A stretch of DNA of 64,000 nucleotides from Mycobacterium palustre (GCF_002101785.1 NZ_LQPJ01000100.1:30982-94981), one strand, 5' to 3'. Counted from the stretch's first letter, positions 8,114-17,738 are shown. Notes: generated by a model from the letters alone, not told the origin. Numbers and translations: made by a program.

Positions 8114-9799
8114 ATGGCTACCAGGGGTCGCATCAGCCTGCGACTCGCCACCCAGGTGATGCTGCTGCAGCTGGTCATCGTGACGCTGACGCTGCTCGTC
8201 GCGCTCGTTTTGTTCGCCTGGTTCAATCGCCACCGTCTGGACCTCCAGTACAACCGCCACGCGTTGGATATCGCCCGCGTCGTTTCCTCGTCGCCGACGG
8301 TCATCAACAACATCGGCCGCTACGACACCGAAAAATTGAGCCCCGGGCCGGCGCTGATCGGCGAACTCACGACCGGCCCGATCCAGGGCATCGCGTCGCG
8401 CGTCGAAGACCGCACACATGCTTCGTTCGTAGTGGTCGCCAACATGCGCGGCATCAAGCTCGCGGCTCCCGATCGCGACACGCTGGGTCTTTCGGTCCGC
8501 GCCGATATCACCCGGGCGCTGACCGGGCACGAGGGGACGTTCCACGAAGCCACTCCTTTAGGCCGGGCGATAGTGGCCCAAGTCCCAGTGCTCGAGCCCG
8601 GTTCCGGTCGTGTCCTGGGGGCGGTCCTCGTTGGCATCTCCACGAAGGAGTTTGACGACCAATTCTCGAGGAACCTGCGCGTAATGGCCGGTATCGCAGG
8701 CGTCCTCCTGCTGCTCGGCGGCGCCGGCTCGGTGGTACTGGCCCGCCGATGGCGAGGGCTGACGTTGGGTTTGCGCCCGGACGAGATCACCGAACTCGTG
8801 CGAACTCAGGCGGCGGTGCTGCAGGGCATCGGTGAGGGTGTGCTCGCGACCGACACGGCCGGGAGGACGACCTTCGTCAACGACGAGGCGTGCCGACTGC
8901 TCGAGATCGGTACCGACACCGGGCGGCCTGTGGACGAGATCGGGTTGACGCCCCGCGTGCTCGACGTGTTCAAGGCTGCGGATTCAAAGCCCAGTTTGGC
9001 GACGGTCGGCGAACGCATCGTCGTGGTTTCGGCGCGACCGGTCTCGCGCGAAGGGCGTGAGCTGGGAACGGTTTTGGTGGTGCGGGACCGCACCGACGTC
9101 GAATCGCTGACCCGGCAGCTCGATGCGGTGCAGGTGATGAGCACCGTGCTGCGCGCCCAGCGTCACGAGTTCGCCAACCGGCTGCACCTGCTGACCGGGC
9201 TCTTGCACGGCGGCCACGTCGAGGAGGGACTGCAATACCTCGAGGAGTTGTTGGGGGCGGGGCCGCTGGGATCGGCGCTGCCCGGTATCGATGCCATCCG
9301 CGACACCTACCTGCAAGCGTTCCTGGCGGCCAAGGGCGCGGCCGCCCGCGAGGCCGGCGTGACGCTCACCATCGGTGAAAACACCTGGGTGCCCGGTCGG
9401 CTCGTCCTGCCGGTCGACGTCACCACGGTCCTCGGTAACTTGCTCGACAATGCGATCGACGCGGTCCGGATGAGCGGCAACGCCGTCAAAGAGGTGGAAG
9501 TCGAGCTGTTGCAAGAGGGTACGACGCTGCACATCACGGTCGCCGACAGCGGCGACGGCGTCGCGCCCGGCTTCGTCGACCAGCTATTCACCGAGGGGAC
9601 CACCACCAAGCCGGACTCCGGCATACCGGGCGGCCGGGGTATCGGGCTCGCGTTGTCGCGGCAGATCACTCGCGCGCTCGGCGGCGACCTCTTGCTGGCC
9701 AGTGCCGGCAACGCCGAGTTGAGGTTGTGCGGAGCGGAATTCATTGCCCGGCTGCCGGGCGTGATGGTTGAGGAGGCGCAATGGGCGACGCAGACCTGA
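8114..9799 (+). CDS. Sensor histidine kinase, CitA/DcuS family
   Basis: Membrane sensor of a two-component system for di-/tricarboxylates or similar ligands. Domain order: TM1 about residues 15-35, an extracytoplasmic PAS-like sensor domain about 36-190, TM2 about 193-215, a cytoplasmic PAS domain about 230-330, then the kinase core. The phospho-acceptor is H351 in QRHEFANRLH, typical of the CitA group. The ATPase domain shows the N-box LGNLLDNAIDAV and the G-boxes DSGDG and GRGIGLALS. 561 aa, normal length. The stop overlaps the response regulator start by 19 bases. The ligand is unknown; no carboxylate transporter gene lies next to it. Confidence 0.9.
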   Translation: MATRGRISLRLATQVMLLQLVIVTLTLLVALVLFAWFNRHRLDLQYNRHALDIARVVSSSPTVINNIGRYDTEKLSPGPALIGELTTGPIQGIASRVEDRTHASFVVVANMRGIKLAAPDRDTLGLSVRADITRALTGHEGTFHEATPLGRAIVAQVPVLEPGSGRVLGAVLVGISTKEFDDQFSRNLRVMAGIAGVLLLLGGAGSVVLARRWRGLTLGLRPDEITELVRTQAAVLQGIGEGVLATDTAGRTTFVNDEACRLLEIGTDTGRPVDEIGLTPRVLDVFKAADSKPSLATVGERIVVVSARPVSREGRELGTVLVVRDRTDVESLTRQLDAVQVMSTVLRAQRHEFANRLHLLTGLLHGGHVEEGLQYLEELLGAGPLGSALPGIDAIRDTYLQAFLAAKGAAAREAGVTLTIGENTWVPGRLVLPVDVTTVLGNLLDNAIDAVRMSGNAVKEVEVELLQEGTTLHITVADSGDGVAPGFVDQLFTEGTTTKPDSGIPGGRGIGLALSRQITRALGGDLLLASAGNAELRLCGAEFIARLPGVMVEEAQWATQT

Positions 9800-10464
9800 C
9801 CGTGCTGGTGGTCGACGACGACTTCCGGGTCGCCAACATGCACGCCGAGGTCGTCAACACGCTGCCCGGCTTCACCGTGACCGCCACGGTGAACACGCTC
9901 GAGGCCGCGCGCAAGGCCCCCGCGGTCGACCTCGCGCTGGTCGACGTCTACCTGCCCGACGGTTCCGGGATCGACTTCGTCCGCGAATTGGACTGCGACA
10001 GCATGGTATTGACGGCGGCGACGGAGGCCGTCACGATCCGCGCCGCCATGTCCGCCGGGGCGCTGAGCTACCTCGTCAAGCCGTTCGCCACCACCGAGCT
10101 GGCCGCCCGCCTGGCCGGCTACGCGCGCTACCGCAAGATCCTGGCGTCCCAGAACCTCACGGCCGCCGACGTCGACGCGGCGCAGGACGCGCTGCGCCCC
10201 CGCGTCGCCGCCCCGACTCCCCCCACGATCGCGGCGTCGTCCACCAAACAGCTTGTGCTGCAGGCACTGCGAACCTCGGCCAAGGCCATGTCCGCGGCGG
10301 AGGTCTCCGCGTCGATCGGCATCTCGCGGGCGACCGCCCAGCGGTACCTGGCGGCGCTGGCCACCGCCGGTGACGTCACCGTCGGGCTGCGCTACGGCAC
10401 CACCGGGCGGCCCGAACAGGAGTTCACCGCGTCGGACAACCGGCGACCCCGGCTACCGCGCTAA
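9781..10464 (+). CDS. Response regulator, CitB/DcuR family
   Basis: Partner of the upstream kinase. The receiver domain (about residues 7-120) has the acidic VVDDD at the start, the phosphorylation site D55 in LVDVYLPDG, and the lysine of YLVKPF. The C-terminal part has a winged-helix DNA-binding domain (about 160-215) with SASIGISRATAQRYLAAL as the helix-turn-helix, as in CitB-type regulators. 227 aa. Its 3' end overlaps the convergent mmpL gene by 12 bases. Targets are not evident; they may be carboxylate uptake genes elsewhere. Confidence 0.9.
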   Translation: MGDADLTVLVVDDDFRVANMHAEVVNTLPGFTVTATVNTLEAARKAPAVDLALVDVYLPDGSGIDFVRELDCDSMVLTAATEAVTIRAAMSAGALSYLVKPFATTELAARLAGYARYRKILASQNLTAADVDAAQDALRPRVAAPTPPTIAASSTKQLVLQALRTSAKAMSAAEVSASIGISRATAQRYLAALATAGDVTVGLRYGTTGRPEQEFTASDNRRPRLPR

Positions 10465-13368
10465 CTGGTAGTCCCCGGCCGAGCAGACGCAGACTCGCAC
10501 CGGCGCGGGCGCGTTCACGCGCGTCCGCGTCTGCCCGCGGTCCTTGGGCTTGGCGGGCCACCAGTTCGCCTTGCCGACCAGGGCCGCCAGGGCCGGCACC
10601 GTGACGGTGCGCACCACGAAGGTGTCGATCAAGATGCCCATGCCGATGATGAATCCGGTCTGCACCATGGTCGAGAGGCTGCCGAACAACAGTCCGGACA
10701 TCGAGGCCGCGAAGATGATGCCCGCCGAGGTGATCACCCCGCCCGTCGAACGGACCGCGCGAACGATGCCCGAGCGGACGCCGGTGCGCGACTCTTCGCG
10801 GATCCGGGTGATCAGCAGCAGGTTGTAGTCCGCCCCGACCGCGACCAGCACGATGAACGCCGTCGCCTGCACGTTCCAGTAGATCGGCTGATGGAGCACG
10901 AACTGGAAGAAGACGACGCCCACTCCCACCGCCGACAGGAACGAGATCACCACGGACGCAATGAGATACAACGGCGCCACGATCGCGCGGAGCAGCAGCA
11001 CGAGGATGAGGAACACGATGAGCAGCGTCATCGCCACGATGAGGCGCACGTCGTGGTCGTAGTAGCCGCGAATCGCGCTGTACATCGCGGTCGTTCCGAC
11101 CAACGAAATCGTCGCGTCCGACAGCGAGGTGTTCGGCTGCGCGCCGCGGGCCGTGTCGAGGATCGACGCGACCTGGTCCATCGCGGCCGTGCTGAACGGG
11201 TCGAATTTGGTTTCGACGAGGTAGCGCACCGAATGCCCGTCCGGTGAGAAGAACATCTTGGCCGCCTTCTTGAAATCGTCCGAGCCGAGCGCCTGGGGCG
11301 GGATGTACATGCCCGCCATTGACTGCTGGCCGGCGTCGCGCTTCATCGACAGCAGCAGGTCGGCCGCCTGGTTCATGCCCAGGCCCATCTTCTTGGTCTG
11401 GTCGACCAGGGTCCGCACGCCGTCGGCCAGCCTGCGGCTGCCGTCGGCCAGCTGGTCGGCGGCCGCCTGCATCTGCGCGACCTTCTGCCGCATGCCCGCG
11501 GCGCCGTTGCCGGCGGTCCGCAACCCGTTGCCGGCCGCGGCCAGCAGCGCGCTCAGATTCCGCACGGCCGCTTGGATGCCGGCCACCGCGGGCCGCGGGT
11601 TCGCCCCGCCCAGCAGCGGGCCGGCGGCCGCCGCGACGCTGTCGGCCAGTGTCGCAACCGACCCGTTGGCCAGCCCGCGGATGTCGTCCAGCGTCCCGGC
11701 GGCCCCGGCGAGCTGTCGCTGCGCCTGGGCGACGGTGGCGGCGAGCTGGGTCATGGGGCCGCCGGCGCCGCGGAGTTGGTCGCGCACCTCGGCGAGGCTT
11801 GCCGCCAGTTTGTCCGCGCCGCCGGCCAGCGCGTCGAGGTCGGTGGCGCGGTCGCTGATCTGTGTCGACGCGTCGGCCAGCTTGCCGCCGACCGCTCCGG
11901 CTTGCGAGCTGAGCTTGGCCTGATCCAGCGGCTGGCCGTCGGGCCGCGTGATGCCGCGCACCGCGGCGATGTCCGGCAGCTGCGACACGCGTTGCGCCAT
12001 CTGGTCGAGGTCGGCGAGCGCCCGCGACGTGCGGAGGTCGTGCGGCGAGCGGACGTAGATGTATTCCGGCAGCAGCGCGCTCGTCGAGAAGTGGTTCTGC
12101 ATCGCCGAAAACCCGGCGTTGCTGGGGGCCGTTTGGGGAAGCTGCAGGCGGTCGTTGAAGGTGGGCCGAAGGAACGCCGCGCAGCAGGCGAGCGCGATCA
12201 ACACCGACAGGCTGACCAGCAGGTGCGTCTTGGGCCGGCGAACCAGGTGCACGGCGGACCGCTGCCACAGGCGGCCGGCGAGCGCCGCGCGCGGCGCCAC
12301 CCACCCGCGCCGGCCGGCCAGCGCGAGGATGGCCGGCAACAGCGTGACGGCGGCCAGAAACGCGATCGCGATCGAAATCGCAAGCGCCGGACCGATACTG
12401 GTGAAGGCCGGCAGCCGGGTGAAGACCATGCCCAGGAACGTGACCGCCACGGTCGCGGCGGATCCCGCGATCACCTCGCCGATGGAGCTCAGCGCCTTCT
12501 GCACGGCCGCGTCCGACTCGAGGCCGGACCGGATGTACTCGTGGTAGCGGCTGATCAAAAAGACCGCGTAATCGGTGCCGGCGCCGAAGATCATGGCGGT
12601 CATCAGCGCGATCGTCAGCGCCGAGACCCCGAGCCCGACCTGTGAGAGGGCGGACACCACGCCCTGGGCCGACGCCACCGAGACCCCGATGGTGATCAAC
12701 GGCAGCAGCACGGTCACCGGCCGCCGGTAGATGACCAGCAGGATGATCAGCACGAACAACGCCGTGACGATCTCGGTCATGTGCATGTCGCGGGCGGTGA
12801 CGATCGACATGTCCCCGACCATGGCGGCCTGCCCGGTCACGTTCGCGGTGAGCGCGCTGCCCGCGGTGGAGCGCTTGACGACGTCGGTGATCCGTTGGTA
12901 GGCCGCCGAGGACTCGGGTGAGCCGGCGGGCGCCCGCAGCATCACCGCCAGGTATAGGGCCTTGTTGTCGGCGCTGACCAGCAGGGGGCGCAGCGCGGGC
13001 GTGGTCACCGCGTCCTGCACGCCGGCCACGTCGCGCGCCGCGCCGCGCAGCGTCGCGGCCAGCTTGCCGTAGGCGTCCTCGTCGGCCGGTTGCAGGCCCC
13101 GGTCGCCGGTGAGGACGACGATCAGGACATTCTGGGCCGATTCGCCGAAGTCCTTGGCCATCTGCTCGGCGGCCGCCATCGCCTTGGCCGGCAGCGGCTG
13201 CACCGTCTGGCCCTCGACCACCTTGGCCAGCGGTGGGAAGGCGACGGCCAGCACCGCCACCGCCGCGGCCCAGGCCGCGATCACGAGCCACGGCGCGCGC
13301 ACCGCGGCGCGACCCAGCACGCCGAACGCGCCGGTGCCGGCCTTGGGCGTGGTGGACTGCTTGGTCAT
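10453..13368 (-). CDS. MmpL-family RND lipid transporter
   Basis: Inner-membrane lipid exporter of 971 aa with the MmpL layout: TM1, a periplasmic loop, TM2-6, a long periplasmic loop of coiled-coil character (about residues 450-680), then TM7-12 and a short cytoplasmic tail. Both conserved Asp-Tyr pairs of the proton relay are present: D266-Y267 in GAGTDYAVFLISRYHE and D847-Y848 in AVGADYNLLLITRI. The start has a GAGGGG ribosome binding site. No mmpS gene is adjacent. It lies downstream of three acyltransferase genes on the same strand, pointing to export of their acylated lipid. Its upstream region shares a 61-bp element with that of papA. Confidence 0.9.
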   Translation of the reverse strand: MTKQSTTPKAGTGAFGVLGRAAVRAPWLVIAAWAAAVAVLAVAFPPLAKVVEGQTVQPLPAKAMAAAEQMAKDFGESAQNVLIVVLTGDRGLQPADEDAYGKLAATLRGAARDVAGVQDAVTTPALRPLLVSADNKALYLAVMLRAPAGSPESSAAYQRITDVVKRSTAGSALTANVTGQAAMVGDMSIVTARDMHMTEIVTALFVLIILLVIYRRPVTVLLPLITIGVSVASAQGVVSALSQVGLGVSALTIALMTAMIFGAGTDYAVFLISRYHEYIRSGLESDAAVQKALSSIGEVIAGSAATVAVTFLGMVFTRLPAFTSIGPALAISIAIAFLAAVTLLPAILALAGRRGWVAPRAALAGRLWQRSAVHLVRRPKTHLLVSLSVLIALACCAAFLRPTFNDRLQLPQTAPSNAGFSAMQNHFSTSALLPEYIYVRSPHDLRTSRALADLDQMAQRVSQLPDIAAVRGITRPDGQPLDQAKLSSQAGAVGGKLADASTQISDRATDLDALAGGADKLAASLAEVRDQLRGAGGPMTQLAATVAQAQRQLAGAAGTLDDIRGLANGSVATLADSVAAAAGPLLGGANPRPAVAGIQAAVRNLSALLAAAGNGLRTAGNGAAGMRQKVAQMQAAADQLADGSRRLADGVRTLVDQTKKMGLGMNQAADLLLSMKRDAGQQSMAGMYIPPQALGSDDFKKAAKMFFSPDGHSVRYLVETKFDPFSTAAMDQVASILDTARGAQPNTSLSDATISLVGTTAMYSAIRGYYDHDVRLIVAMTLLIVFLILVLLLRAIVAPLYLIASVVISFLSAVGVGVVFFQFVLHQPIYWNVQATAFIVLVAVGADYNLLLITRIREESRTGVRSGIVRAVRSTGGVITSAGIIFAASMSGLLFGSLSTMVQTGFIIGMGILIDTFVVRTVTVPALAALVGKANWWPAKPKDRGQTRTRVNAPAPVRVCVCSAGDYQLAR

Positions 13369-13445
13369 TTTTCAAACCCCTCATCGTCGGGCCGCGAACG
13401 ACTTTCGCCTCGGTACGGCGAACTTATGGCGCCGCAGGCGCCGGG

Positions 13446-13506
13446 GTCTCGCTTGTGAGCGATAGTCGGAAATAGCGACGATTCCCCGGTTTTGCGCGTT
13501 GTGCTC
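13446..13506 (-). promoter_or_regulatory. 61-bp conserved upstream element, mmpL copy
   Basis: Ungapped 61-bp sequence, 54 of 61 bases identical to 17889-17949. Here it ends about 78 bases 5' of the mmpL ATG, between mmpL and the preceding acyltransferase stop (13516). It contains GTCTCGCTTGTG at the left and GGTTTTGCGC...TTGTGCTC at the right. Because the same sequence precedes papA, it probably holds a shared promoter or activator site giving mmpL its own transcript. The bound factor is unknown. Confidence 0.65.
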
Positions 13507-13515
13507 GCCGCGCGG

Positions 13516-14868
13516 CTACCCCGCCGCCGCCGGCTCGCGGCACGGCCAGCCGATGGTGGCGTTCAGCGACAGGTCGTTCAGGGCGCCCGAAAGTGCTTGC
13601 CGCAGCGTCCCATTCGAGGGTTTACGGCCCGGCTGGTACGCGACGACGGAGACGAAAACCTCCCCGTTGACCCGGCCCGAGGCCACGGACAGCATTCCGC
13701 CGAACCGGTCCATGATCGACGTGCTGACGTCGGGGTGGGGAGCCTTGATGGCGAACCGGTCGGCCCGGGTGCCGTCCGGCCGGTAGGCGTCCGGGTCGAC
13801 CACGCCGATGTTGGAGGAGACGACCGCGGTGGGGCTGCCGGCGGCCGCCCCGGCGATCCGCCTGACCAGCCGCCGCGGCATCAGCGGAACGAGGGGCAGC
13901 AGTTCCCGCCGGTTGTCCGGGACGTCCCCCCGGCGGATCAGCGCCCGCTTGGTCGCGGCGCGGATCTCGCGCAGGTCGGTCGCCGCGCGGACGGGGTCGA
14001 CGGTGATGTCGACGTTGCCGACGGCGTTGGCGCGGGTGTCGCCCGCGGTGCGCTCGTTGACGGGGATGCCCACGGTGACGGCGCCGTCGGCGGTGACCCG
14101 TCCCACGCGCTGGGCCAGGCGGGCCGCCAGCCCCGCGAGGAGGCTGTTGCTGGTCCCGCCGAGCGCCTCGGCGCGGGCGTCCCACTCGGCGGCGTCGACG
14201 AAGATGGTTTCCGTTGGCAGCGTGATGGTTTCGTCGGCGCCGCGGGGAGACGCCGGTGGCGGGCCGGCCCGGACCGGGCCGTCGTGGCCGGGCCGCGCGA
14301 GCCGTGCGGCGGCGCGCAAGGCGCGGCCGATGTCGGGGAGGTCGCGCGCGAGCCGGCCGGCGTCCTCGCGCAGCGCGCGCCAGCGCCGGCGCGACCCGGC
14401 GGCGGGCCACTCGATCGGGTCGGGGCGGCCCGCGGCGGCGTCGGCCAGGGCGTCGCAGAGCCCGATGCCGTCGGTGAGCACGTGCGGGACGACCAGGCTC
14501 ACCCCCGCGCCGCCGTCGGTGAACGGCAGCACCGCCAGCTGCCAGCCGGGCCCGCGCTCGACGTCGAGCGGCGTGGCGGCCTGCTCGCGCAGCCAGGCGT
14601 CGAAGTCCTCGCGCGGCCGCGGGGTCGCGGCGATCTCGAGCTCGGCGTCATCGGCGGGTGCGACCCAGCGGTGCCGGCCGAACGGCAGCGCCGAGCGCTC
14701 GATCCGGCGCGACAGCCGGCCCCGCTGCAGGTTGCGGTGGAACCGGCGCAGGCCGTCGAGGTCGATCGCTCGCTCGTAGACCCAGACGCACTGCAGCTGG
14801 CCGAGGACTTTGGTCGCGCGCTCCAGGGTGGCGAAGGTCTGGTCGAAGAGGTCGAGCGTGGTGTTCAT
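13516..14868 (-). CDS. HXXXDG acyltransferase/condensation-type protein (paralogue 1)
   Basis: 450 aa member of the CoA-dependent acyltransferase superfamily (PapA, wax ester synthase and NRPS condensation domains). The catalytic motif is complete: H129-V-L-T-D133-G. It is a tandem paralogue of the next gene upstream; both share VWVY...DLDGLRRFH, RRIERS, LPFGRHRWVAPADDAELEI and VLPFTDGGAGVSLV. Expected to acylate a glycan or alcohol with a fatty acyl-CoA or polyketide thioester. The start is the ATG at 14868, 28 bases after the upstream stop, so the two genes are likely one transcript. Substrate unknown. Confidence 0.75.
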   Translation of the reverse strand: MNTTLDLFDQTFATLERATKVLGQLQCVWVYERAIDLDGLRRFHRNLQRGRLSRRIERSALPFGRHRWVAPADDAELEIAATPRPREDFDAWLREQAATPLDVERGPGWQLAVLPFTDGGAGVSLVVPHVLTDGIGLCDALADAAAGRPDPIEWPAAGSRRRWRALREDAGRLARDLPDIGRALRAAARLARPGHDGPVRAGPPPASPRGADETITLPTETIFVDAAEWDARAEALGGTSNSLLAGLAARLAQRVGRVTADGAVTVGIPVNERTAGDTRANAVGNVDITVDPVRAATDLREIRAATKRALIRRGDVPDNRRELLPLVPLMPRRLVRRIAGAAAGSPTAVVSSNIGVVDPDAYRPDGTRADRFAIKAPHPDVSTSIMDRFGGMLSVASGRVNGEVFVSVVAYQPGRKPSNGTLRQALSGALNDLSLNATIGWPCREPAAAG

Positions 14869-14896
14869 GTGCCTTGTTCCTGTCGTCTGTCGGGGT

Positions 14897-16252
14897 CTAT
14901 CGGGCCGCGAGCGCGGGGGCCGGCCAGCCGCTGGTGGCGTTGAGTGAGAAGTCGTGCAATGCGCCCGAAAGCGCTTGCCGCAGAGCGTCCTTGGAGTTTT
15001 GCCGACCCGGCTGGTACGCCTGCACCGAGACGAAGACCTGGCCGTGCACGCGCGCCGACAGCAGGGCCAGCACCCCGCCGACGCGTTCCATCGTCGCCCG
15101 GGTCATGCCCGGGTACAGCGAGGTCACCGAGACGTAGTCCGCGTCGGTGCCGTCTGGCCGGTTGACCTCCGCGGGGGCCGCGCCGAGGTTGGAGGAGACG
15201 ACGCCGGTGGCATTGCCGGTGGCGACGCCCACGCACCGCTTGGCGACCCGCTTGGGCAGCAGCGGGACGAGGGGCAGCAGTGCCTCCCGCTCGTCCGACG
15301 CCTCCTGGCGGTGAATCAGCGCCCGCTTGATCGCGGCCCGGATCTCGCGCAGGTCGGTGGCCGCGGGCGCGGGGTCGACGGTGACGTCGACGTTGGCGAC
15401 GGCGTTGGCGCGGGTGTCGCCCGCGGTGCGCTCGCTGACGGGAATCGCCAGGGCGACCGAGCCGTCGGCGCCGACGCGCCCCACGCGCTGGGCGAGCCGG
15501 GCCGCCAGCCCCGCGAGCAGCGCGTTGCTGGTGCCGCCGAGCGCCTCGGCGCGGGCGTCCCACTCCGCGGCGTCGAGGAAGACCGTCGTCGTGGGGATGG
15601 TGACGGGCTCGTCCGCGCCGCCGGCCGGCGTGGCGGCGGGACCGGCCTGCTCGGCGCCGCGGTCGCGCCGTGCCCGACGCGCCGCGGCGGCGGCGGCTTT
15701 CAACGCGCGCCGGACGGCCGGCAGGTCGCGGGCGGTCTGGCGGGCGTCCTCGCGCAGGGCCTGCCAGCGTCGGCGCGCCCCGGCGGCGGGCCAGTCGATG
15801 GCGCTGTCGTAGCCGCAGGCCGCTTCCATCACCGCCAGGCAGCCGGCCATGCCGTCGGCCAGGCTGTGCAGGGCGACCAGGCTCACCCCCGCGCCGCCGT
15901 CGGTGAACGGCAGCACCGCGAGGTGAAAACCCGGTCCGCGCTCGGCGTCCAGGGGAGTTGCGGCCTGCTCGCCCAGCCAGGCGTCGAACTCCTCGCGCGG
16001 CCGCGGCGTCGCGACGATCTCGAGCTCGGCGTCATCGGCGGGTGCGACCCACCGGTGCCGGCCGAACGGCAGCGGCGAGCGTTCGATGCGCCGCGCCAGC
16101 CGGCCCCGCATCAGGTGGCGGTGAAACCGGCGCAGGCCGTCCAGGTCGACCCCGCGGTTGTACACCCAGACGCACTGCCCCACGCCGGTGACCCCGGTCG
16201 CCTCCTCGAAGCGGAACAGGGCCTGGTCGAACAGGTCGAGGACGTTGGTCAT
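14897..16252 (-). CDS. HXXXDG acyltransferase/condensation-type protein (paralogue 2)
   Basis: 451 aa, tandem duplicate of the downstream gene with the catalytic motif at the same position (H129-S-L-A-D133-G). The ATG at 16252 has an AAAGGACC ribosome binding site and aligns with its paralogue; an upstream in-frame start at 16339 would overlap the papA stop and add unrelated residues. It follows papA by 31 bases, so papA, this gene and paralogue 1 look like an operon. Divergence between the two copies suggests different acyl or acceptor specificities, for example successive positions of one glycolipid; that is inference. Confidence 0.75.
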   Translation of the reverse strand: MTNVLDLFDQALFRFEEATGVTGVGQCVWVYNRGVDLDGLRRFHRHLMRGRLARRIERSPLPFGRHRWVAPADDAELEIVATPRPREEFDAWLGEQAATPLDAERGPGFHLAVLPFTDGGAGVSLVALHSLADGMAGCLAVMEAACGYDSAIDWPAAGARRRWQALREDARQTARDLPAVRRALKAAAAAARRARRDRGAEQAGPAATPAGGADEPVTIPTTTVFLDAAEWDARAEALGGTSNALLAGLAARLAQRVGRVGADGSVALAIPVSERTAGDTRANAVANVDVTVDPAPAATDLREIRAAIKRALIHRQEASDEREALLPLVPLLPKRVAKRCVGVATGNATGVVSSNLGAAPAEVNRPDGTDADYVSVTSLYPGMTRATMERVGGVLALLSARVHGQVFVSVQAYQPGRQNSKDALRQALSGALHDFSLNATSGWPAPALAAR

Positions 16253-16283
16253 GTCGGTCGGTCCTTTCCTAATCAGGGGTTTG

Positions 16284-17738
16284 TCAGCGGCTGATGACCG
16301 GTATGCCGTGCGACGAATTGGCGTGGTGTGCAACGGCATCCGTCCAGCCCGAGGTGGACTTGACGGCGTAGGCGAACGCCCGGGTGAGCGCCGCGAGGTA
16401 GCGGTGCACCGACTTGCGGGCCTCGGGGTTGTCCGGGAATGAGATCGTCGCGGTGGTCTTGTCGGCCTGACGGTTGATCCACAGGTTGACTCCGCCGTGT
16501 GACAGGTTGTCGGCGTAGGTGCCCCAGTTGGTCTCTTCGAAGAGGCCGAAGGCGGGGATCTTCCGAAAATCCATGAAGGACACCATCATTGCCCGGTGGT
16601 CGGGTGGCGCGATGCCCAACTCGAGTGGGGCCGCCAGTTCGAGCGCGCGCTCGACGGGCACGTCGGCGAGGGCCTTGGCGGCGCCGAACGACTCCTGAGC
16701 GGCCCGGGCCGCCTCGGCGAAGGTGGCGGTGCAGATCGGCACGCTGACCGGGACCAGGTTGGCGAACCACCCGACGGTCATCGAGTCGACGCCCGGCGTG
16801 CGCGTGTCGTACGGCGTGAAGCCGTGATAGGTTGCGGCGCCGGTGAACTCGTGCTCGGTGAAGGCCGCGCAGGCCAGCACTCCCCCGCTGAACCGGGCCC
16901 CGGCCGCGTGGCAGGCGATCTCGAACGACTCGGTGTCGGCGGCGTCCAGCAGGTCGACCGTGATGAAGGCGCCCTTGTTGGCGGCCCCGCCGTCGCCGAG
17001 CGGCAGCGGGAAGGTCGGCCACTGGCCGCCGGCGTCGCGCGCGAAGTCGATCCACGCCTTGACCTCCGGTGCGGACAGGGTCAACCCCGCGAGGCCGTCG
17101 CGCTGGCGCGCGGCGTAGGCGCGGTAGCTCGCCACCTGTGGCAGCGCGACGGGCTCGGCCCCGGGCTGCGACAGGTGCTGGTAGGTCAAATGGACGTCGA
17201 AGAAGATCAGGCCGGCCGACATCCCGTCGATGTGCAGGTGGTCGACGCTGGCGTAGAAGGTGAAGTGGTCGGCGTGCTGGACGACGCCGAACGTGAAGCA
17301 GTCCCACTCGAGCGTCGGCGGCGTCGTCGTCAGCGCGTGCGTGCGAACCTGCTCGGCGCTCATGTGGCCGAACTCGGTGGGCACCAGGTCGATGGCCCGG
17401 GGGTCCTCGATCGTGCGGCGGACGATGACGCCGTCCTCGAGCTGGAACCAGTCGTGGTAGGCGTCGTGACGGCGGACGTGCGCGGTGATCGTCGCCGTCA
17501 TCGCCGCGATGTCACATGCACCGGGGATGTCCCACGCCACCACCATCAGCCGGGGCAGTTGCGCGCCCCGCTTCGCGGCGTCGTGGGCGGTCCGCAGGTG
17601 GCGAGCGCGCTGGTAACTGGGCGCCAAGTCGCTGCGCGGCGCGATGCGGGCCGCGGCGCGCGCGGCGGCCGAGGCCCGCCACGTGACGACCCGACCCTCG
17701 CCCGGCTGCCACCCGTCGATGCTTCCCAGTGCGACCAT
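16284..17738 (-). CDS. PapA-family polyketide/acyl-trehalose-type acyltransferase (PapA3-like)
   Basis: 484 aa from the ATG at 17738 (preceded by GGGGAAA); a longer frame from 17783 adds 15 residues that do not match the family. It resembles PapA1/PapA3 of M. tuberculosis, which acylate trehalose: start MVALGSIDGWQPGEG, RRHDAYHDWFQ, FYASVDHLHIDGMS with catalytic H167 and D171, GARFSGGVLACAAF, and FPDNPEARKSV near the end. First gene of a cluster ending in an MmpL exporter, an arrangement also seen for papA3-mmpL10. No polyketide synthase gene is adjacent, so the acyl donor must come from elsewhere. Confidence 0.85.
   Translation of the reverse strand: MVALGSIDGWQPGEGRVVTWRASAAARAAARIAPRSDLAPSYQRARHLRTAHDAAKRGAQLPRLMVVAWDIPGACDIAAMTATITAHVRRHDAYHDWFQLEDGVIVRRTIEDPRAIDLVPTEFGHMSAEQVRTHALTTTPPTLEWDCFTFGVVQHADHFTFYASVDHLHIDGMSAGLIFFDVHLTYQHLSQPGAEPVALPQVASYRAYAARQRDGLAGLTLSAPEVKAWIDFARDAGGQWPTFPLPLGDGGAANKGAFITVDLLDAADTESFEIACHAAGARFSGGVLACAAFTEHEFTGAATYHGFTPYDTRTPGVDSMTVGWFANLVPVSVPICTATFAEAARAAQESFGAAKALADVPVERALELAAPLELGIAPPDHRAMMVSFMDFRKIPAFGLFEETNWGTYADNLSHGGVNLWINRQADKTTATISFPDNPEARKSVHRYLAALTRAFAYAVKSTSGWTDAVAHHANSSHGIPVISR

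Noticed and set aside
10424..13384. A nearly 1000-codon open frame overlapping mmpL in another frame
   Set aside because: Its residues are dominated by Arg/Gly/Ala as expected for a frame-shifted GC-rich gene, and the true MmpL frame has all conserved motifs.
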